DNA of 64,000 bases, from the NCBI RefSeq assembly GCF_030769565.1, contig NZ_JAVCAP010000026.1, positions 20,626 to 84,625 of the forward strand. The letters are read 5' to 3'. Below the pieces are notes generated by a model. It was not told the DNA's origin and ran no database searches. It saw nothing but the letters and a program-made list of their open reading frames with translations. This stretch comes from Methylophilus aquaticus (GTDB taxonomy: Bacteria > Pseudomonadota > Gammaproteobacteria > Burkholderiales > Methylophilaceae). Positions 54,871 through 64,000 of this stretch are shown here, piece by piece (the stretch's first letter is position 1; every line of letters starts with the position of its first letter). The position numbers and the translations under genes were made by a program.

Positions 54871-56700
54871 TTAACCGATACGTAAATGTTCGATCTTGCG
54901 GCGGTAGCCGTACAAGAGGTTCACGATTGCCCGCGACACCAGCACTGCACTAAACATTGAGGTCATAATGCCCAGCACGTGCACCACGGCAAAGCCTTTA
55001 ATCGGGCCAGTGCCGAACATGAATAATGCGAGGCCTGCAATCAGCGTGGTGACATTCGAGTCAAGAATGGTATCAAATGCACGGTCGTAACCGGCGTGGA
55101 TGCTGGCTTGCGGCGTATTGCCGTTGCGCAACTCTTCACGAATACGCTCATTAATGAGCACATTGGCATCAATCGCCATGCCCAGTGCCAGCGCAATCGC
55201 AGCCAGGCCAGGCAAGGTCAGTGTGGCTTGCAGCATGGAAAGCACCGCGACCAGCAATAACAGGTTCACGCCCAGTGCCATGACAGAAACGCTACCGAAT
55301 ACCAGATAGTAAATCACCATCATCACGGCAATCGCGGCAAAGCCCCACAGTGTAGAGTGCACGCCACGCTTGATGTTTTCTTCGCCCATGCTGGGGCCGA
55401 CAGTCCGCTCTTCGATGATTTCCATCGGTGCTGCCAGCGCGCCCGCGCGTAACAGCAATGAAATATCGGTGGCTTCCTGTGCATTGGCCATGCCGGAAAT
55501 CTGTACACGACCGCCGCCGATTTCTTCATTAATCACCGGCGCAGTCACCACTTCGGTACTGCTTTTTTCAATCAGCAGAATGGCCATACGCTTGCCAACA
55601 TTCTCACGCGTGACGTTTTTGAAAATGCCTGCGCCACGGCCATCCAGCGTGACGTTGACCACTGAAGCGCCGTTTTGCCCATTGATGCCGGGGCCGGCAT
55701 CGGTGATACGGTCACCGGTCAGCACCACATTTTTCTTAACCAGTACCGGACGGCCATCGCGGTCAAAATACATTTCGTCGCCAAAAGGCACTTGGCCATT
55801 TTGTGCTTTTTGCAAGGTCGCCATGTCAGACTTCTCTTCGTCTACCATGCGGATTTCAAGGGTGGCGGTTCGGCCAAGAATTTCTTTGGCCTTGGCCGTA
55901 TCCTGTACGCCAGGCAATTGCACCACAATACGATCCACGCCCTGTTGTTGCACGATAGGTTCGGCAACACCCAGTTCGTTAATCCGGTTATGCAGGGTTT
56001 GCAGGTTTTGCTTGAGCGCAAAATCCTGAATACGTTTCTGCGACATGGCGCCCATGCTGGCAGTCAGATTGATTTCTTTATCGCTACCACCAATTTTATA
56101 GGTCAGGTCCGAGAAGTCTTTGGCCAGCAGGTTGCGTGCCTTGGTCGCTTCAGTCTCGGATTCAAACTTCACCACCACTTGCTGACCTTGACGCTCAATC
56201 CCGTAATAATTAATTTTTTCCTTGCGCAGGCTGGTGCGGAAATCCCCCAACGTACTCTCGGCCGCTTTGTCGAGTGCCGCTTTCATATCCACTTGCAACA
56301 GAAAGTGCACGCCGCCACGCAGGTCCAGTCCCAGATACATCGGCTTGGCCCCGATGCTCTGCAGCCAGACCGGGGTTTGCGGCAGCAGGTTCAGCGCTAC
56401 CGTGTAATCCTTACCGAGGCTGGCAACCAGTTTGTCTTTGGCTTGCAACTGGGTGTCGGTATTGGCAAAACGCGCCTTCACGCCGCTGGCATCCATATAC
56501 AGGCCATCAAACTGAATATTGGCAAGCTTCAAAGTGTCTTCCACTTTTTGCAGCAGAGATTGATCTACCTTGAGTGAGGTTTTGGCCGGGCTGATCTGTA
56601 CTGCCGGGGATTCACCGAAGAAGTTTGGAATGGTATACAGCAAGCCAATCACAATCACGGCGCCGATCAGCACGTATTTCCATAAGGGGTAACGGTTCAT
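54871..56700 (-). CDS. secD: protein translocase subunit SecD
   Basis: A 609-residue membrane protein. After the N-terminal helix (YPLWKYVLIGAVIVIGLLY), the periplasmic P1 region begins with LGLDLRGGVHFLLQVD. The membrane half carries LALGMAIDANVLINERIREEL and TTLIAGLALFMFGTGPIKGFA. It works with SecF and YajC in late steps of protein export. Downstream of yajC by 42 bases. Confidence 0.97.
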   Translation of the reverse strand: MNRYPLWKYVLIGAVIVIGLLYTIPNFFGESPAVQISPAKTSLKVDQSLLQKVEDTLKLANIQFDGLYMDASGVKARFANTDTQLQAKDKLVASLGKDYTVALNLLPQTPVWLQSIGAKPMYLGLDLRGGVHFLLQVDMKAALDKAAESTLGDFRTSLRKEKINYYGIERQGQQVVVKFESETEATKARNLLAKDFSDLTYKIGGSDKEINLTASMGAMSQKRIQDFALKQNLQTLHNRINELGVAEPIVQQQGVDRIVVQLPGVQDTAKAKEILGRTATLEIRMVDEEKSDMATLQKAQNGQVPFGDEMYFDRDGRPVLVKKNVVLTGDRITDAGPGINGQNGASVVNVTLDGRGAGIFKNVTRENVGKRMAILLIEKSSTEVVTAPVINEEIGGGRVQISGMANAQEATDISLLLRAGALAAPMEIIEERTVGPSMGEENIKRGVHSTLWGFAAIAVMMVIYYLVFGSVSVMALGVNLLLLVAVLSMLQATLTLPGLAAIALALGMAIDANVLINERIREELRNGNTPQASIHAGYDRAFDTILDSNVTTLIAGLALFMFGTGPIKGFAVVHVLGIMTSMFSAVLVSRAIVNLLYGYRRKIEHLRIG

Positions 56701-56742
56701 ATGAAGCTCTTGTATCGAGAGTGAAGACCGGAGTCTTTCACG

Positions 56743-57057
56743 TTAAATGGATTTAAGGGTGCCTGGAGGCAACAATGTCTGCACCGTATGCTTTTGCACA
56801 TTGACCACCGTACTGGCGGCAATTTCAATGCTGACAAAGTTTTCGCTCACTTTGGTCACTTTGCCGACGATACCCCCTGTGGTGGCCACTTCATCGCCTG
56901 CTTTTAAGGCTTCCAGCATCAGTTTATGCTGTTTTGCCTGCTTCATCTGCGGGCGAATCAGCATGAAATAAAACAATACAAAAATCACAATCATAGGCAA
57001 AAAGCCCATGACGTCGTTGACTGTGCCGCTGGCGGCGTAGGCGTTGCTGATCAACAT
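56743..57057 (-). CDS. yajC: preprotein translocase subunit YajC
   Basis: A 104-residue protein starting MLISNAYAASG, with one membrane helix (MGFLPMIVIFVLFYFMLI), then RPQMKQAKQHKLMLEALKAG and DEVATTGGIVGKVTKV, the YajC pattern. The start at 57057 is chosen over an upstream ATG because AAGGA lies about 8 bases before it. It opens the yajC-secD-secF unit, separated from tgt by an unusually long 353-base gap. Confidence 0.94.
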   Translation of the reverse strand: MLISNAYAASGTVNDVMGFLPMIVIFVLFYFMLIRPQMKQAKQHKLMLEALKAGDEVATTGGIVGKVTKVSENFVSIEIAASTVVNVQKHTVQTLLPPGTLKSI

Positions 57058-57410
57058 ATTCAAATCCTTGTGCAGACTAAAAAATAACACGGGATTCTAA
57101 CACAGGCGGCCAAAGAACAAACAGGGTTTGGGTTTTGATGGATTGTCGGGGTTGAATTCAGGCGAAGGGGCGGTGTGAATGTGTTTTTAGCATATGGGGT
57201 TAATGTGTGAGCGGGAGGCGAGGTTGGGAGGTGGTTTGAAGGTGGCTGTTGGGTGCGGAGCTATTCATCAATGAAGTTGCTTTTCGCCTAAAGGCGAAAT
57301 GAAACGCCACACTCCAGCAAACCACCCAAGACCAAAAAAACGTATCCAAGTAAACCTCACTAGAGGCAAAAAACCAACGTTATGGCTTTTAGCGCTAGCT
57401 GATACAAGCA
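57058..57410. other. 353-base structured spacer between tgt and yajC
   Basis: No gene was seen. The plus strand is strongly G-biased over 57120-57260. GGTGGTTTG (57230-57238) can pair with CAAACCACC (57318-57326), and inside lies a perfect hairpin TTTCGCC/GGCGAAA (near 57283-57300). On the transcribed (minus) strand no T run follows these stems, so it is not an ordinary terminator. It may be a long leader of the yajC transcript. Confidence 0.5.
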
Positions 57411-58652
<1,242 letters not shown>

Positions 58653-58807
58653 TCACGCATTTTAACACAGGCCACCTGTGCTGCCTGACCCCCTCTGTTT
58701 AAGCGGTCTGAGACTAGATTATCGTAGTTCTTTTAGCCGTACGTGCTTGCAATTTTTATGATTGCCCGCAACAATGCATGTATTCCGCATTACTTGAAGC
58801 TTCTTCC

Positions 58808-59596
58808 ATGGTCGAACCCAAAAACCGCCCTTCCCGCCGTGATGATACGCAAACCACTTTGCGTCAGCGCGGAATCTATCTGTTACCCAATTTGTTTACG
58901 TCGGCTTCGCTATTTGGTGGTTTTTACGCCATTGTGCAAGCGATGAATCTGCATTTTGAGCAGGCGGCCATTGCCATATTTATTGCCATGGTAATGGATG
59001 GGCTGGATGGCCGTGTGGCGCGCATGACCAATACACAAAGTGCCTTTGGTGCCGAGTATGACAGTCTGGCTGACATGGTGTCGTTTGGCGTGGCGCCCGC
59101 CCTGATCATGTATGTATGGGCCTTGCAGCCGATGAACAAGCTGGGCTGGATTGCCGCCTTTATTTATTGCGCCTGTGCGGCCCTGCGGTTGGCGCGTTTT
59201 AACACCAAGCTGGATGACCCGTTTCAGGACAAGCGATTCTTTCAGGGCTTGCCCAGTCCGGCCGCGGCAGCATTGATTGCCGGATTTGTCTGGGTGTCTT
59301 ATGAATACAATGTCGATGGCCGTGAAATTTTCTTTGGCGCCTTGCAAATGAAGTGGATTGCCTGGTGCATCACCGTATTCGCGGCGGGTTCCATGGTATC
59401 TGATTTGAAGTTTTACAGTGGCAAAGACATTAACTTGCGGCATTCGGTGCCATTTGTGGCAATTCTGGCCGTGGTGCTGGCGTTTGTGCTGATCTCTTAC
59501 AGCCCGCCGGAAGTGTTATTCAGTGTGGTGTTTGTCTATGCCCTCTCCGGGTACTATCTGTGGGCGCGAGACAGAATGGCACAAAAAACTGCTTGA
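58808..59596 (+). CDS. pssA: CDP-diacylglycerol--serine O-phosphatidyltransferase
   Basis: A 262-residue membrane enzyme of phosphatidylethanolamine synthesis. The CDP-alcohol phosphotransferase motif is MDGLDGRVARMTNTQSAFGA followed by EYDSLADMVSFGVAPA (D-G-x2-A-R-x8-G-x3-D-x3-D). RQRGIYLLPNLFTSASLFGG and LRLARFNTKL agree with the PssA type. The start at 58808 (MVEPKNRPSRR) is chosen by family; an ATG-like frame upstream has no better site. A strong terminator follows. Confidence 0.9.
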   Translation: MVEPKNRPSRRDDTQTTLRQRGIYLLPNLFTSASLFGGFYAIVQAMNLHFEQAAIAIFIAMVMDGLDGRVARMTNTQSAFGAEYDSLADMVSFGVAPALIMYVWALQPMNKLGWIAAFIYCACAALRLARFNTKLDDPFQDKRFFQGLPSPAAAALIAGFVWVSYEYNVDGREIFFGALQMKWIAWCITVFAAGSMVSDLKFYSGKDINLRHSVPFVAILAVVLAFVLISYSPPEVLFSVVFVYALSGYYLWARDRMAQKTA

Positions 59597-59615
59597 TCAC
59601 TTTGAAGGTGTTCAC

Positions 59616-59646
59616 AAAACGCGCTGTTGATCAGCGCGTTTTTTGT
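59616..59646 (+). terminator. intrinsic terminator after pssA
   Basis: AAAACGCGCTG / CAGCGCGTTTT (59616-59626 with 59632-59642), 5-base loop, extra T residues after the stem. Confidence 0.9.
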
Positions 59647-59743
59647 TGAAACTTATGAGGGTGGCTGTCATCGGCTGTGTGCTTGCTGGTGGTCAAGCGT
59701 GTGACAAGCGGGTAAAATTCAACGCGTTATATTAGGAATCTCC

Positions 59744-61276
59744 ATGGACCAGATTATTATTTTTGATACCACATTGCGTGACGGTGAACAAAGTCCGGGC
59801 GCGGCAATGACCAAAGAAGAAAAAATGCGGATTGCGCGTCAGCTCGAAAAGCTCGGCGTGGATGTGATTGAAGCGGGTTTTGCCGCCGCCAGCCCAGGTG
59901 ATTTTGAGGCGATCTCCGAGATTGCCAAAGTGATCAAAAATTCTACGGTCTGCTCATTGGCCCGCGCCAGTGAAAACGATGTGCGCCGTGCAGGCGAGGC
60001 GATTCAGCATGCCGCCAAAGGCCGTATCCACACCTTTATTGCCACCAGCAAAATCCATATGGAAAACAAGCTGCGCATGACCGAAGACCAGGTGGTAGAG
60101 CGTGCAGTGCAAGCGGTGAAATGGGCGCTGGAATACACGAATGATGTCGAGTTCTCAGCAGAAGACGCCGTGCGTTCCGAGATTGATTTTCTGGTGCGCG
60201 TATTTGAAGCCGTGATTGATGCCGGTGCGAAGACGATCAACGTGCCCGATACCGTGGGCTACAGTATCCCGGCGGTATGGGGTGAGCGCATGGCTGCCTT
60301 GATTAAACGCGTGAAAAATTCCGACAAAGTGGTGTGGTCTACCCACTGCCACAATGACCTCGGTATGGCCGTGGCCAACTCGCTGGCGGCCGTGATGAAC
60401 GGTGCGCGTCAGGTGGAATGTACGATCAATGGCCTGGGTGAGCGTGCAGGTAATGCCAGCCTCGAAGAAATCGTGATGGCTATTAAAACCCGCAGTGATA
60501 TTTTTAATCTCACCACGCGTATTGATACCACACAAATTGTCCCTTCCTCCAAGCTGGTATCGACCATCACGGGTTACCCGGTGCAGCCCAACAAGGCGAT
60601 TGTTGGCGCGAATGCGTTTGCGCATGAATCTGGCATCCACCAGGATGGTGTGCTCAAGCACCGCGAAACCTATGAGATCATGCGCGCTGAAGATGTGGGC
60701 TGGGGGGCGAACAAGCTGACACTGGGCAAACTGTCCGGGCGCAATGCTTTCCGTACCCGCCTGAAAGAATTGGGCATCGAACTGGAAAGTGAAGATGCCC
60801 TGAATGCTGCATTTGCGCGCTTTAAAGAGTTGGCAGATAAGAAATCTGAAATCTTTGATGAAGACTTGCATGCATTGGTGAGTGATGAAGTGATGCAGGA
60901 TGCCAGCGAAATGTTCAAGCTGGCTTATTTGCAAGTGGCTTCGCAAACCGGCGAAATTCCGCATGCCATTTTGACATTGAATGTCGATGGTACAGAAAAA
61001 CGCACCGAAGCCACGGGGGGCGGTCCGGTAGACGCCACCTTTAAAGCCATTGAAAATGTGGTGAACAGCGAGTGCGAGTTGCTGCTCTATTCGGTAAACA
61101 ATATCACCAGTGGCACCGATGCGCAGGGCGAAGTGACCGTGCGGCTGGCCAAGGGTGGGCGTATTGTCAATGGTCAGGGTGCCGATACCGATATCGTGGT
61201 GGCTTCGGCCAAAGCCTATTTGAATGGCTTGAACAAGCTGTTTGCCAAAGCTGAAAAACTGAACCCTCAGGTGTAA
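59744..61276 (+). CDS. leuA: 2-isopropylmalate synthase
   Basis: A 510-residue enzyme that starts leucine synthesis by condensing acetyl-CoA with 2-oxoisovalerate. [66 protein letters not shown] and [19 protein letters not shown] are present. The C-terminal third is the allosteric leucine-binding domain. AGGA precedes the ATG. Its own terminator follows. Confidence 0.97.
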   Translation: MDQIIIFDTTLRDGEQSPGAAMTKEEKMRIARQLEKLGVDVIEAGFAAASPGDFEAISEIAKVIKNSTVCSLARASENDVRRAGEAIQHAAKGRIHTFIATSKIHMENKLRMTEDQVVERAVQAVKWALEYTNDVEFSAEDAVRSEIDFLVRVFEAVIDAGAKTINVPDTVGYSIPAVWGERMAALIKRVKNSDKVVWSTHCHNDLGMAVANSLAAVMNGARQVECTINGLGERAGNASLEEIVMAIKTRSDIFNLTTRIDTTQIVPSSKLVSTITGYPVQPNKAIVGANAFAHESGIHQDGVLKHRETYEIMRAEDVGWGANKLTLGKLSGRNAFRTRLKELGIELESEDALNAAFARFKELADKKSEIFDEDLHALVSDEVMQDASEMFKLAYLQVASQTGEIPHAILTLNVDGTEKRTEATGGGPVDATFKAIENVVNSECELLLYSVNNITSGTDAQGEVTVRLAKGGRIVNGQGADTDIVVASAKAYLNGLNKLFAKAEKLNPQV

Positions 61277-61292
61277 TCGCTGCCTGAGTAAG

Positions 61293-61324
61293 CGCTTGCT
61301 GCGACTTCTGCCAGCAAGCGTTTT
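61293..61324 (+). terminator. intrinsic terminator after leuA
   Basis: CGCTTGCTG / CAGCAAGCG (61293-61301 with 61312-61320), 10-base loop, then TTTT. Confidence 0.75.
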
Positions 61325-61371
61325 ATGTTTGTAAGGATACGGGTAGTCAATGAAGGTCTGGGGAAGTCGCC

Positions 61372-62265
61372 ATGGCGCATAAAAATCACTGGTTGTGGGT
61401 AACCATTGCGCTGGCCTGTACCTACCTGATATGGGGGTCTACCTATCTCGCCATCAAATACGCCATTGAAAGTTTTCCACCCTTTGTGATGGTCGGCGTG
61501 CGCTTCACCATTGCCGGTTCGTTGCTTTACATGGTTTTGCGCAGCATGGGGCATGCCGCGCCAACCCCGATGCAATGGCGGGGTGCCGCTTTGGTTGGTT
61601 TGTTATTGCCCGTCTTAGGGAATGGCACCGTTACACATGTGCAGTTACATGTTTCTTCCAGCGTGGCAGCCCTGGCGATTGCCACGGCGCCTATCTGGAT
61701 GGCTATTTTTTCCAGTCTGTGGGGCCACAAAATCAGCCGTCGCGAGTGGCTGGGTATTGCCATTGGCCTGGTAGGCATTTTGCTGTTGAATACCCGTGGC
61801 AGCCTGCAAGGGGATTGGCAGGGCGCTGTGTTGCTGATGTTTGCCGCTGCCTCGTGGTCACTGGGGTCTGTGTGGAGCAAACATATGGACTTGCCGCAAG
61901 GCCTGATGGGGGCCGCCAGCCAGATGCTCTGTGGTGGTCTGATTGCATTTGCGTTCAGTGTGGCCTTTGGCGAGCAGTGGCCTGAACAGGTCACACCACG
62001 TTCATGGGCGGCGATAGTCTTTCTGATTGTGCTGGGGTCTATCGTGGCGTTTTCTGCTTACCACTGGCTGCTGCACAATGTGCGGCCGCTGGTGGCCAGC
62101 AGCAATACTTTTGTCAATCCGCTGGTGGCCTTTGTGGTGGGCGTGTGGTTTGCCAATGAGCAGATTCATGCCATGGAATATATTGCGCTGGCAGTCATTT
62201 TGGTCGGCGTGTTTCTGGTACTGACGGCAAGCAAAGACGCAGTCCCGGAAGAGCCGATTGTTTAA
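61372..62265 (+). CDS. EamA/DMT-family exporter (YedA-like)
   Basis: A 297-residue protein with ten membrane helices in two EamA halves. The start LACTYLIWGSTYLAIKYAIE and the second-half SIVAFSAYHWLLHNVRPLVAS with SNTFVNPLVAFVVGVW are typical of the YedA group of drug/metabolite exporters, thought to expel amino acids or aromatic compounds. Substrate unknown. It is followed 25 bases later by the HAD gene. Confidence 0.9.
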   Translation: MAHKNHWLWVTIALACTYLIWGSTYLAIKYAIESFPPFVMVGVRFTIAGSLLYMVLRSMGHAAPTPMQWRGAALVGLLLPVLGNGTVTHVQLHVSSSVAALAIATAPIWMAIFSSLWGHKISRREWLGIAIGLVGILLLNTRGSLQGDWQGAVLLMFAAASWSLGSVWSKHMDLPQGLMGAASQMLCGGLIAFAFSVAFGEQWPEQVTPRSWAAIVFLIVLGSIVAFSAYHWLLHNVRPLVASSNTFVNPLVAFVVGVWFANEQIHAMEYIALAVILVGVFLVLTASKDAVPEEPIV

Positions 62266-62290
62266 TTAAAAGTGATAGAAACGAAAACTG

Positions 62291-62962
62291 ATGACGCAGA
62301 ATTTAGCTTTATTTGATTTGGATAACACCCTGCTGGCAGGGGACAGTGATTACAACTGGAGTATTTTTCTGATAAGTGAAGGTCTGCTCGATGGGGAGAC
62401 ACACAAAGCCCGAAACGAGCAGTTTTACGAAGATTATAAAAATGGCAATCTGGATATTTATGCGTTTCTCAAGTTCCAGCTCCAGCCATTGTCGCAGCAT
62501 CCCAAAGCGTTTTTAGACGCGTTGCACAAAAAATACATGGAAACAGTCATCCAGCCGATGATGACAGAAAAAGCGCAGGCATTGGTCAATCAGCACAAGG
62601 CCAATGGTGATTTGTGCATGGTGATTACCGCCACCAACAGTTTTGTCACCAAGCCGATTGCCACGGCTTATGGCATTGAGCATTTAATCGGCACTGACCC
62701 GGAAATGGTTGATGGGCAGTTCACCGGCGGTGTCAGTGGTACCCCGAGTTTTCAGCAGGGCAAGGTCACGCGCTTGAACGCGTGGCTGGCCGCGCAAGGC
62801 AAAGCCCTGGCGGATTTTGAAACGAGTTACTTTTACAGTGACTCGCACAATGATTTGCCTTTAATGAAGCTGGTGACCAACCCGGTGGCGGTAGATGCTG
62901 ATCCAACCCTGACAGCCTATGCTCAGGCGCATGGCTGGCCGCTGATCAGTTTGCGTGCTTAA
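62291..62962 (+). CDS. HAD-IB phosphatase (SerB-like)
   Basis: A 223-residue HAD-superfamily hydrolase. Motif I is LALFDLDNTLLAGDSDY, motif II lies in CMVITATNSFVTKPIATAYG, and motif III/IV is FQQGKVTRLN with YFYSDSHNDLPLMKLV. The cap inserted after motif I is the helical C1 type of the IB subfamily, which includes phosphoserine and histidinol-phosphate phosphatases. The exact substrate is not determined. Confidence 0.9.
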   Translation: MTQNLALFDLDNTLLAGDSDYNWSIFLISEGLLDGETHKARNEQFYEDYKNGNLDIYAFLKFQLQPLSQHPKAFLDALHKKYMETVIQPMMTEKAQALVNQHKANGDLCMVITATNSFVTKPIATAYGIEHLIGTDPEMVDGQFTGGVSGTPSFQQGKVTRLNAWLAAQGKALADFETSYFYSDSHNDLPLMKLVTNPVAVDADPTLTAYAQAHGWPLISLRA

Positions 62963-62990
62963 GTCGGGCAGCGTACTTAAGCAGCCCCTT

Positions 62991-63010
62991 ACGCACCCTT
63001 CGGGGTGCGT
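62991..63010. terminator. UUCG-loop hairpin between convergent genes
   Basis: ACGCACCC / GGGTGCGT (62991-62998 with 63003-63010) closed by a TTCG tetraloop. No T run follows on the plus strand, so termination efficiency is unclear. Confidence 0.45.
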
Positions 63011-63017
63011 CTGTCGT

Positions 63018-63842
63018 TTAGCGATGCAAAATCACTTGCAGCACAAAGCGGCTGCCAACATAGGCCAGCAGTAGCAATACAAATCCCACCAGTGTCCAGC
63101 GCGTGGCCGTCTTACCCCGCCAGCCGTACTTAAAGCGGCCAAACAGCAGCCAGGCATAAATAAACCACGAGGCGATTGAAAACACGGTTTTATGGTTGAA
63201 CTGCAGCGGTTTGCCAAAAATCTCTTCGCTAAACAGCATGCCGCTCAGCAGGGTGATGGTCAGCAATACAAAGCCGATGCGCAACACTTTAAACAGCAAC
63301 GCATCCAGCACCATCAGTGGAGGGAACCCCGGCAGGGCCAGCCAGCTGTTTTTCTGATGCAAGGCACGTTCGGCCATGCGCATCAGGCAGGCGTGCAGTG
63401 CGGCAAAGGTAAACAGGCTGTAGGCCACCATGGCAATTAAAATGTGCAGGCTAAACAGGTTAAAGCCACTGGTTTCTACATAGTAGTCTTCCACCGCAAA
63501 CGCCGGCATCAATACACACAATGCCGCAGGCGGCAATACAAACGCCTGCAGGCTGTGCAAGGCATGTTTGCGGTCGGCAATCCAGTAAATCAATACCGTC
63601 AGCCATAAAATGGCCGACAACGCGTAATACACGCCCAAGTTAAGCCCGCCAATGGCAAACACATCGCGATACAGTAACCAGCCATGCAGCACAATGCCCA
63701 GCGCAATCATCGCGCTATGCAGTTGAAAAGGGAGCGCCGCATCGTTGAGCGCTTTGTTTTGTTTGGCTACACGCCAGTAATCCAGTGCCACCGCCATGTA
63801 TATAAAGGCAACGACCAGGTAAGGAATCAGGTGATGAATCAT
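63018..63842 (-). CDS. ypjD: CcsA/YpjD-type cytochrome-assembly membrane protein
   Basis: A 274-residue inner-membrane protein with about eight helices and the cytochrome-c-assembly fold. The conserved His of LHGWLLYRDVF, the Trp-containing strands ALSAILWLTVLIYW and FSLHILIAMVAYSLFTFAAL, and the late NHKTVFSIASWFIYAWLLFGR match the YpjD/HemX group found beside ffh in many proteobacteria. A role in haem handling is inferred from the family. Upstream the usual neighbour is replaced by what looks like a mobile-element end. Confidence 0.9.
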   Translation of the reverse strand: MIHHLIPYLVVAFIYMAVALDYWRVAKQNKALNDAALPFQLHSAMIALGIVLHGWLLYRDVFAIGGLNLGVYYALSAILWLTVLIYWIADRKHALHSLQAFVLPPAALCVLMPAFAVEDYYVETSGFNLFSLHILIAMVAYSLFTFAALHACLMRMAERALHQKNSWLALPGFPPLMVLDALLFKVLRIGFVLLTITLLSGMLFSEEIFGKPLQFNHKTVFSIASWFIYAWLLFGRFKYGWRGKTATRWTLVGFVLLLLAYVGSRFVLQVILHR

Positions 63843-63890
63843 GCTTGGTATTATGGCAAAACTGGCTGCGTTCGCCTAGTGAAACAGAGG

Positions 63891-64000
63891 TGGCCCCGTT
63901 TAGTTGGACAGAATCTTTGAAGTTTTAAGTGAAATATCTTGCGATTCTGTTTAAGCTGCCTTGGGTGTTGCGGGCAGGTGTTTAAAGTAAAACTCATCCG
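63891..64000 (-). mobile_element. possible end of an insertion sequence, cut by window edge
   Basis: A minus-strand frame running in from the window edge ends DEFYFKHLPATPKAA with a stop at 63951-63953. The sequence TGGCCCCGTTTAGTTGGACA (63891-63910) then follows, with the TG start and style of an IS terminal inverted repeat, 48 bases before the ypjD start codon. The family cannot be named from so little. It may instead be the tail of an ordinary gene. Confidence 0.35.

Noticed and set aside
57283..57300. TTTCGCC/GGCGAAA hairpin as terminator of tgt
   Set aside because: On the transcribed strand it is not followed by T residues, and the nearest T run lies before it.

Overview
The window is a chromosomal segment of a methylotrophic betaproteobacterium, most likely of the Methylophilaceae. 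The evidence is a C-terminal piece of a PQQ methanol dehydrogenase (XoxF-like) at the left edge, a formaldehyde-activating-enzyme homologue next to it, a transketolase, a gap-pgk pair with a second gap gene, a proton-pumping pyrophosphatase, and betaproteobacterial gene order in the rsx/nth, secD/secF and cytochrome-assembly regions. No rRNA, tRNA or CRISPR array was seen.

Layout. 1-5982: methanol/formaldehyde and pentose-phosphate genes (xoxF end, fae-like, tkt), a RIO-type kinase, and a divergent HxlR regulator/qorB pair with a palindromic operator between them. 6000-11100: an accessory island that is visibly A+T-richer than its surroundings. It holds a tightly coupled two-gene cassette (NYN-domain nuclease plus NACHT-like STAND NTPase ending in degenerate pentapeptide-like repeats), a decayed parDE locus, a nucleotidyltransferase-like remnant with a 57-codon ORF, and an apparently intact brnTA pair with a perfect 18-bp palindrome. 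This cassette is the best candidate for an undescribed, probably antiphage, system. 11141-27959: housekeeping genes (pepN, msrA, gap, pgk, diguanylate cyclase, gap2, purC, ppa, hppA, dciA-like, M23 peptidase, secA). 28020-31573: a MarR regulator and an ECF sigma/anti-sigma/bufABC-like operon. The latter encodes a secreted Cys-repeat peptide and its DUF692 (MNIO) and DUF2063 maturation proteins, a bufferin-type RiPP system expected to act in copper handling. 31964-43051: AI-2E-family permease, DUF1841, nth, the complete rsxABCDGE complex, dapA, bamC and an MBL-fold hydrolase. 43065-49406: a heavy-metal RND efflux operon (CBA order) with a small secreted leader protein and a terminal P-II-like gene. 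49615-58625: clpA/clpS, a CorB/HlyC-type membrane protein, and the tgt-yajC-secD-secF cluster. 58808-63842: pssA, leuA, an EamA permease, a HAD phosphatase and a CcsA/YpjD-type membrane protein. 63891-64000: what looks like the end of an insertion element running out of the window.

How the genes fit together. C1 oxidation (XoxF, Fae-like) feeds sugar-phosphate rearrangement (Tkt) and lower glycolysis (Gap, Pgk). Pyrophosphate from biosynthesis is handled by a soluble and a membrane pyrophosphatase lying tail to tail. Metal stress is represented twice, by the bufferin-like operon and by the RND efflux operon, which fits an organism with a metal-dependent methanol-oxidising periplasm. All functions are inferred from motifs and gene order read by eye; no database search was run.
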